Assembly: GCF_900103665.1 (NCBI RefSeq)
Contig: NZ_FNGY01000015.1
Location: 102,979 to 166,978 of the forward strand
Direction of reading: 5' to 3'
From: Pedobacter steynii
Lineage (GTDB): Bacteria; Bacteroidota; Bacteroidia; Sphingobacteriales; Sphingobacteriaceae
DNA length: 64,000 nucleotides
Positions 63,026 to 64,000 of the stretch are shown here, piece by piece; position 1 is the first letter of the stretch, and the number at the start of each line of letters is the position of its first letter. A model generated the notes under the pieces. The model saw nothing but the letters and a program-made list of their open reading frames with translations. It was not told the origin of the DNA and searched no databases. Position numbers and translations under genes: made by a program.

Positions 63026-63349
63026 TTAGTTAGGTAATTTGTTATTTAATAAAGTCTCTAATTTTTTGAGCTTAACCGTCCAGAATTCGTCGAAGTAGGA
63101 GAGCCAGGCCTGCAGTTCTTCGAAGCCATCCTTCTTCAGGCTACAATAGCGTTCCCGTCCGATGTCTTCGATCGAAATAAATCCTGCATTATGCAATATT
63201 TTCACATGTTTTGAAACAGCGGGCCGGCTCATTTCAAAATGCTCCGCCAGACTATTGATGGTCAGGTTTTCGGCAGAGAGCAGCATCAACATCTTCCTCC
63301 TGCTGGGATCTCCAATAACCTGGAAAGCATCAAATGCTGATTGTTCCAT
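63026..63349 (-). CDS. ArsR/SmtB-family transcriptional regulator
   Basis: 107 residues with a winged helix: FQVIGDPSRRKMLMLLSAEN, SLAEHFEMSRPAVSKHVKIL and GRERYCSL. The metal-binding CxC of ArsR itself is absent, so the ligand is probably not arsenite or a metal. Such ArsR-AHSA1 pairs are frequent. The start overlaps the upstream SRPBCC gene by 20 bp. The duplicated palindromes at 63791-63844 are its likely operator. Confidence 0.92.
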   Translation of the reverse strand: MEQSAFDAFQVIGDPSRRKMLMLLSAENLTINSLAEHFEMSRPAVSKHVKILHNAGFISIEDIGRERYCSLKKDGFEELQAWLSYFDEFWTVKLKKLETLLNNKLPN

Positions 63350-63782
63350 GCGCTGTAGTATTTAATAGCTGCTCTATTTTTTGCAATTTTTCCAGCCAAC
63401 CATGATTTAAACCATTGTAAAAATTCAGGTTCTCTTTTTTTGCGAAGCCGCTGTGTTCCAGAAAAACTTCCGTGCCTTTATCCGCTGGCTGCAATGTCCA
63501 TACCACCACAGAATCAAGCGTGATTTCCCCATCGCCGGGGCCGCTCTTCCAGGAGTAGGAAAGCTTGCTAAAAGGAACAACCTCCAATACCTTGCAGTAA
63601 AAGATGCCATCAAAATCCAAACCTGGTATCGGGTTCGTCCTGAATTGAAAGTCAAGCCCAATGATGGGCTTAAAATCGTTTTTCATAAGCCATTGCTCCA
63701 TGAGCTCTGGTTTCGTAAGGTATTCCCAAACCCGCTCTTGCGGATGAGGAAAGAAAAACCGGTGTTTTATGATTTTTGCCAT
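63330..63782 (-). CDS. SRPBCC (AHSA1-like) domain protein, first gene of ArsR operon
   Basis: 150 residues from the ATG at 63782. A longer frame from 63812 would lie inside the candidate operator. The motif HRFFFPHPQERVWEYLTKPE is typical of AHSA1 proteins, as are LEVVPFSKLSYSWK and GFAKKENLNFYNGLNHGW. It overlaps arsR by 20 bp, so the two are translationally linked. Confidence 0.9.
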   Translation of the reverse strand: MAKIIKHRFFFPHPQERVWEYLTKPELMEQWLMKNDFKPIIGLDFQFRTNPIPGLDFDGIFYCKVLEVVPFSKLSYSWKSGPGDGEITLDSVVVWTLQPADKGTEVFLEHSGFAKKENLNFYNGLNHGWLEKLQKIEQLLNTTAHGTISI

Positions 63783-63790
63783 AATATAAT

Positions 63791-63844
63791 AAGTAACTTG
63801 TAGGTTACTCAAATATATAAGTAACTTCTGGGTTACGCAAATAT
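63791..63844. promoter_or_regulatory. Duplicated candidate ArsR operator
   Basis: AGTAAC-N6-GTTACT (63792-63809) and AGTAAC-N6-GTTACG (63820-63837) are two palindromes 28 bp apart with similar flanks. They lie 9-60 bp upstream of the ATG at 63782 of the ArsR operon, where an autorepressor would bind. Confidence 0.7.
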
Positions 63845-63903
63845 TTTTTCAAATAATTTTAACAGCAAGTGAGCAGGCAAAAAAAAGCGGCATCATTTGA
63901 AAA

Positions 63904-64000
63904 TGTGGTGTGACCCCAAAAAGTTGGACAGATTCAAAATTAAGTTTTTTGTACGAGAGCTCGGTATTCCACCGGGCTCTTTCCATTTAACCTGTTTTTT
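63904..64000 (-). mobile_element. IS3-like insertion sequence, left end
   Basis: The sequence TGACCCCAAAAAGTTGGACA (from 63911) is typical of the ends of IS3/IS150-like elements in Bacteroidetes. The element continues past the window edge. The exact outer end is uncertain; it could start at TG, 63904. Confidence 0.75.
63940..64000 (-). CDS. IS3-family transposase C-terminus (partial)
   Basis: The minus strand ends in NRLNGKSPVEYRALVQKT and a stop at 63940. LNGKSPVEYR is the conserved end of IS3-family OrfB transposases. Only about 20 codons are inside the window, and the DDE residues are not visible. Confidence 0.8.
   Translation of the reverse strand, partial: KNRLNGKSPVEYRALVQKT

Overview
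The window looks like chromosomal DNA of a Bacteroidetes, most likely a Sphingobacteriaceae member close to Pedobacter. I infer this from moderate GC, promoters of the TTG-N19/20-TAnnTTTG type, abundant secreted proteins with signal peptides ending in AQ, LytS/LytTR and TPR-LuxR regulators, DUF4369-type TlpA proteins, many AraC regulators and a SEDS/PBP-kinase locus. I saw no rRNA, tRNA, CRISPR array or phage. Mobile DNA is limited to the end of an IS3-like element at the right edge. No database search was possible; all family names come from reading translated motifs.

Layout. 1-8.9 kb (minus strand): a giant modular surface protein, cut by the left edge, built on very regular 618-bp and 300-bp repeats, preceded by a secreted protein whose C-terminal half resembles the BclB exosporium domain. 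9-13.5 kb: a membrane AraC regulator and a four-gene SPFH/zinc-ribbon operon. 13.7-25.9 kb: TPR regulators, a seven-repeat secreted protein, a CoiA-like nuclease, a NarL-like histidine kinase/regulator pair with matching candidate operators, a LytS/LytTR pair, and a chitinase lipoprotein.

25.9-35.8 kb (minus strand) is the most striking region: a tight seven-gene operon encoding an FHA-like protein, a 29-residue membrane peptide, a PP2C phosphatase with an extracytoplasmic beta-helix-like tail, a 1356-residue fusion of a FtsW/RodA glycosyltransferase with a class B penicillin-binding protein, an FHA protein, a Ser/Thr kinase and an LRR/NTF2-like protein. It parallels the actinobacterial pstP-rodA-pbpA-pknA-pknB locus, with the two cell-wall synthases fused. 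The genes together suggest phosphorylation-controlled peptidoglycan synthesis.

36-64 kb: a serine hydrolase, an oxidoreductase, two tandem tatA genes, a DUF885 lipoprotein, then a four-gene lipid-type operon (fatty acid hydroxylase, ketoacyl synthase III fused to a heme-oxygenase-like diiron domain, an unknown protein, a membrane FAD oxidase). After these come a TlpA thioredoxin, a PEP mutase-like enzyme, Ada, AraC regulators, two large peptidases (M14 and S9), a CPBP protease, an MFS exporter with a divergent AraC gene, and an ArsR/SRPBCC operon with a duplicated candidate operator. Two decayed genes (EamA, AraC) are visible.
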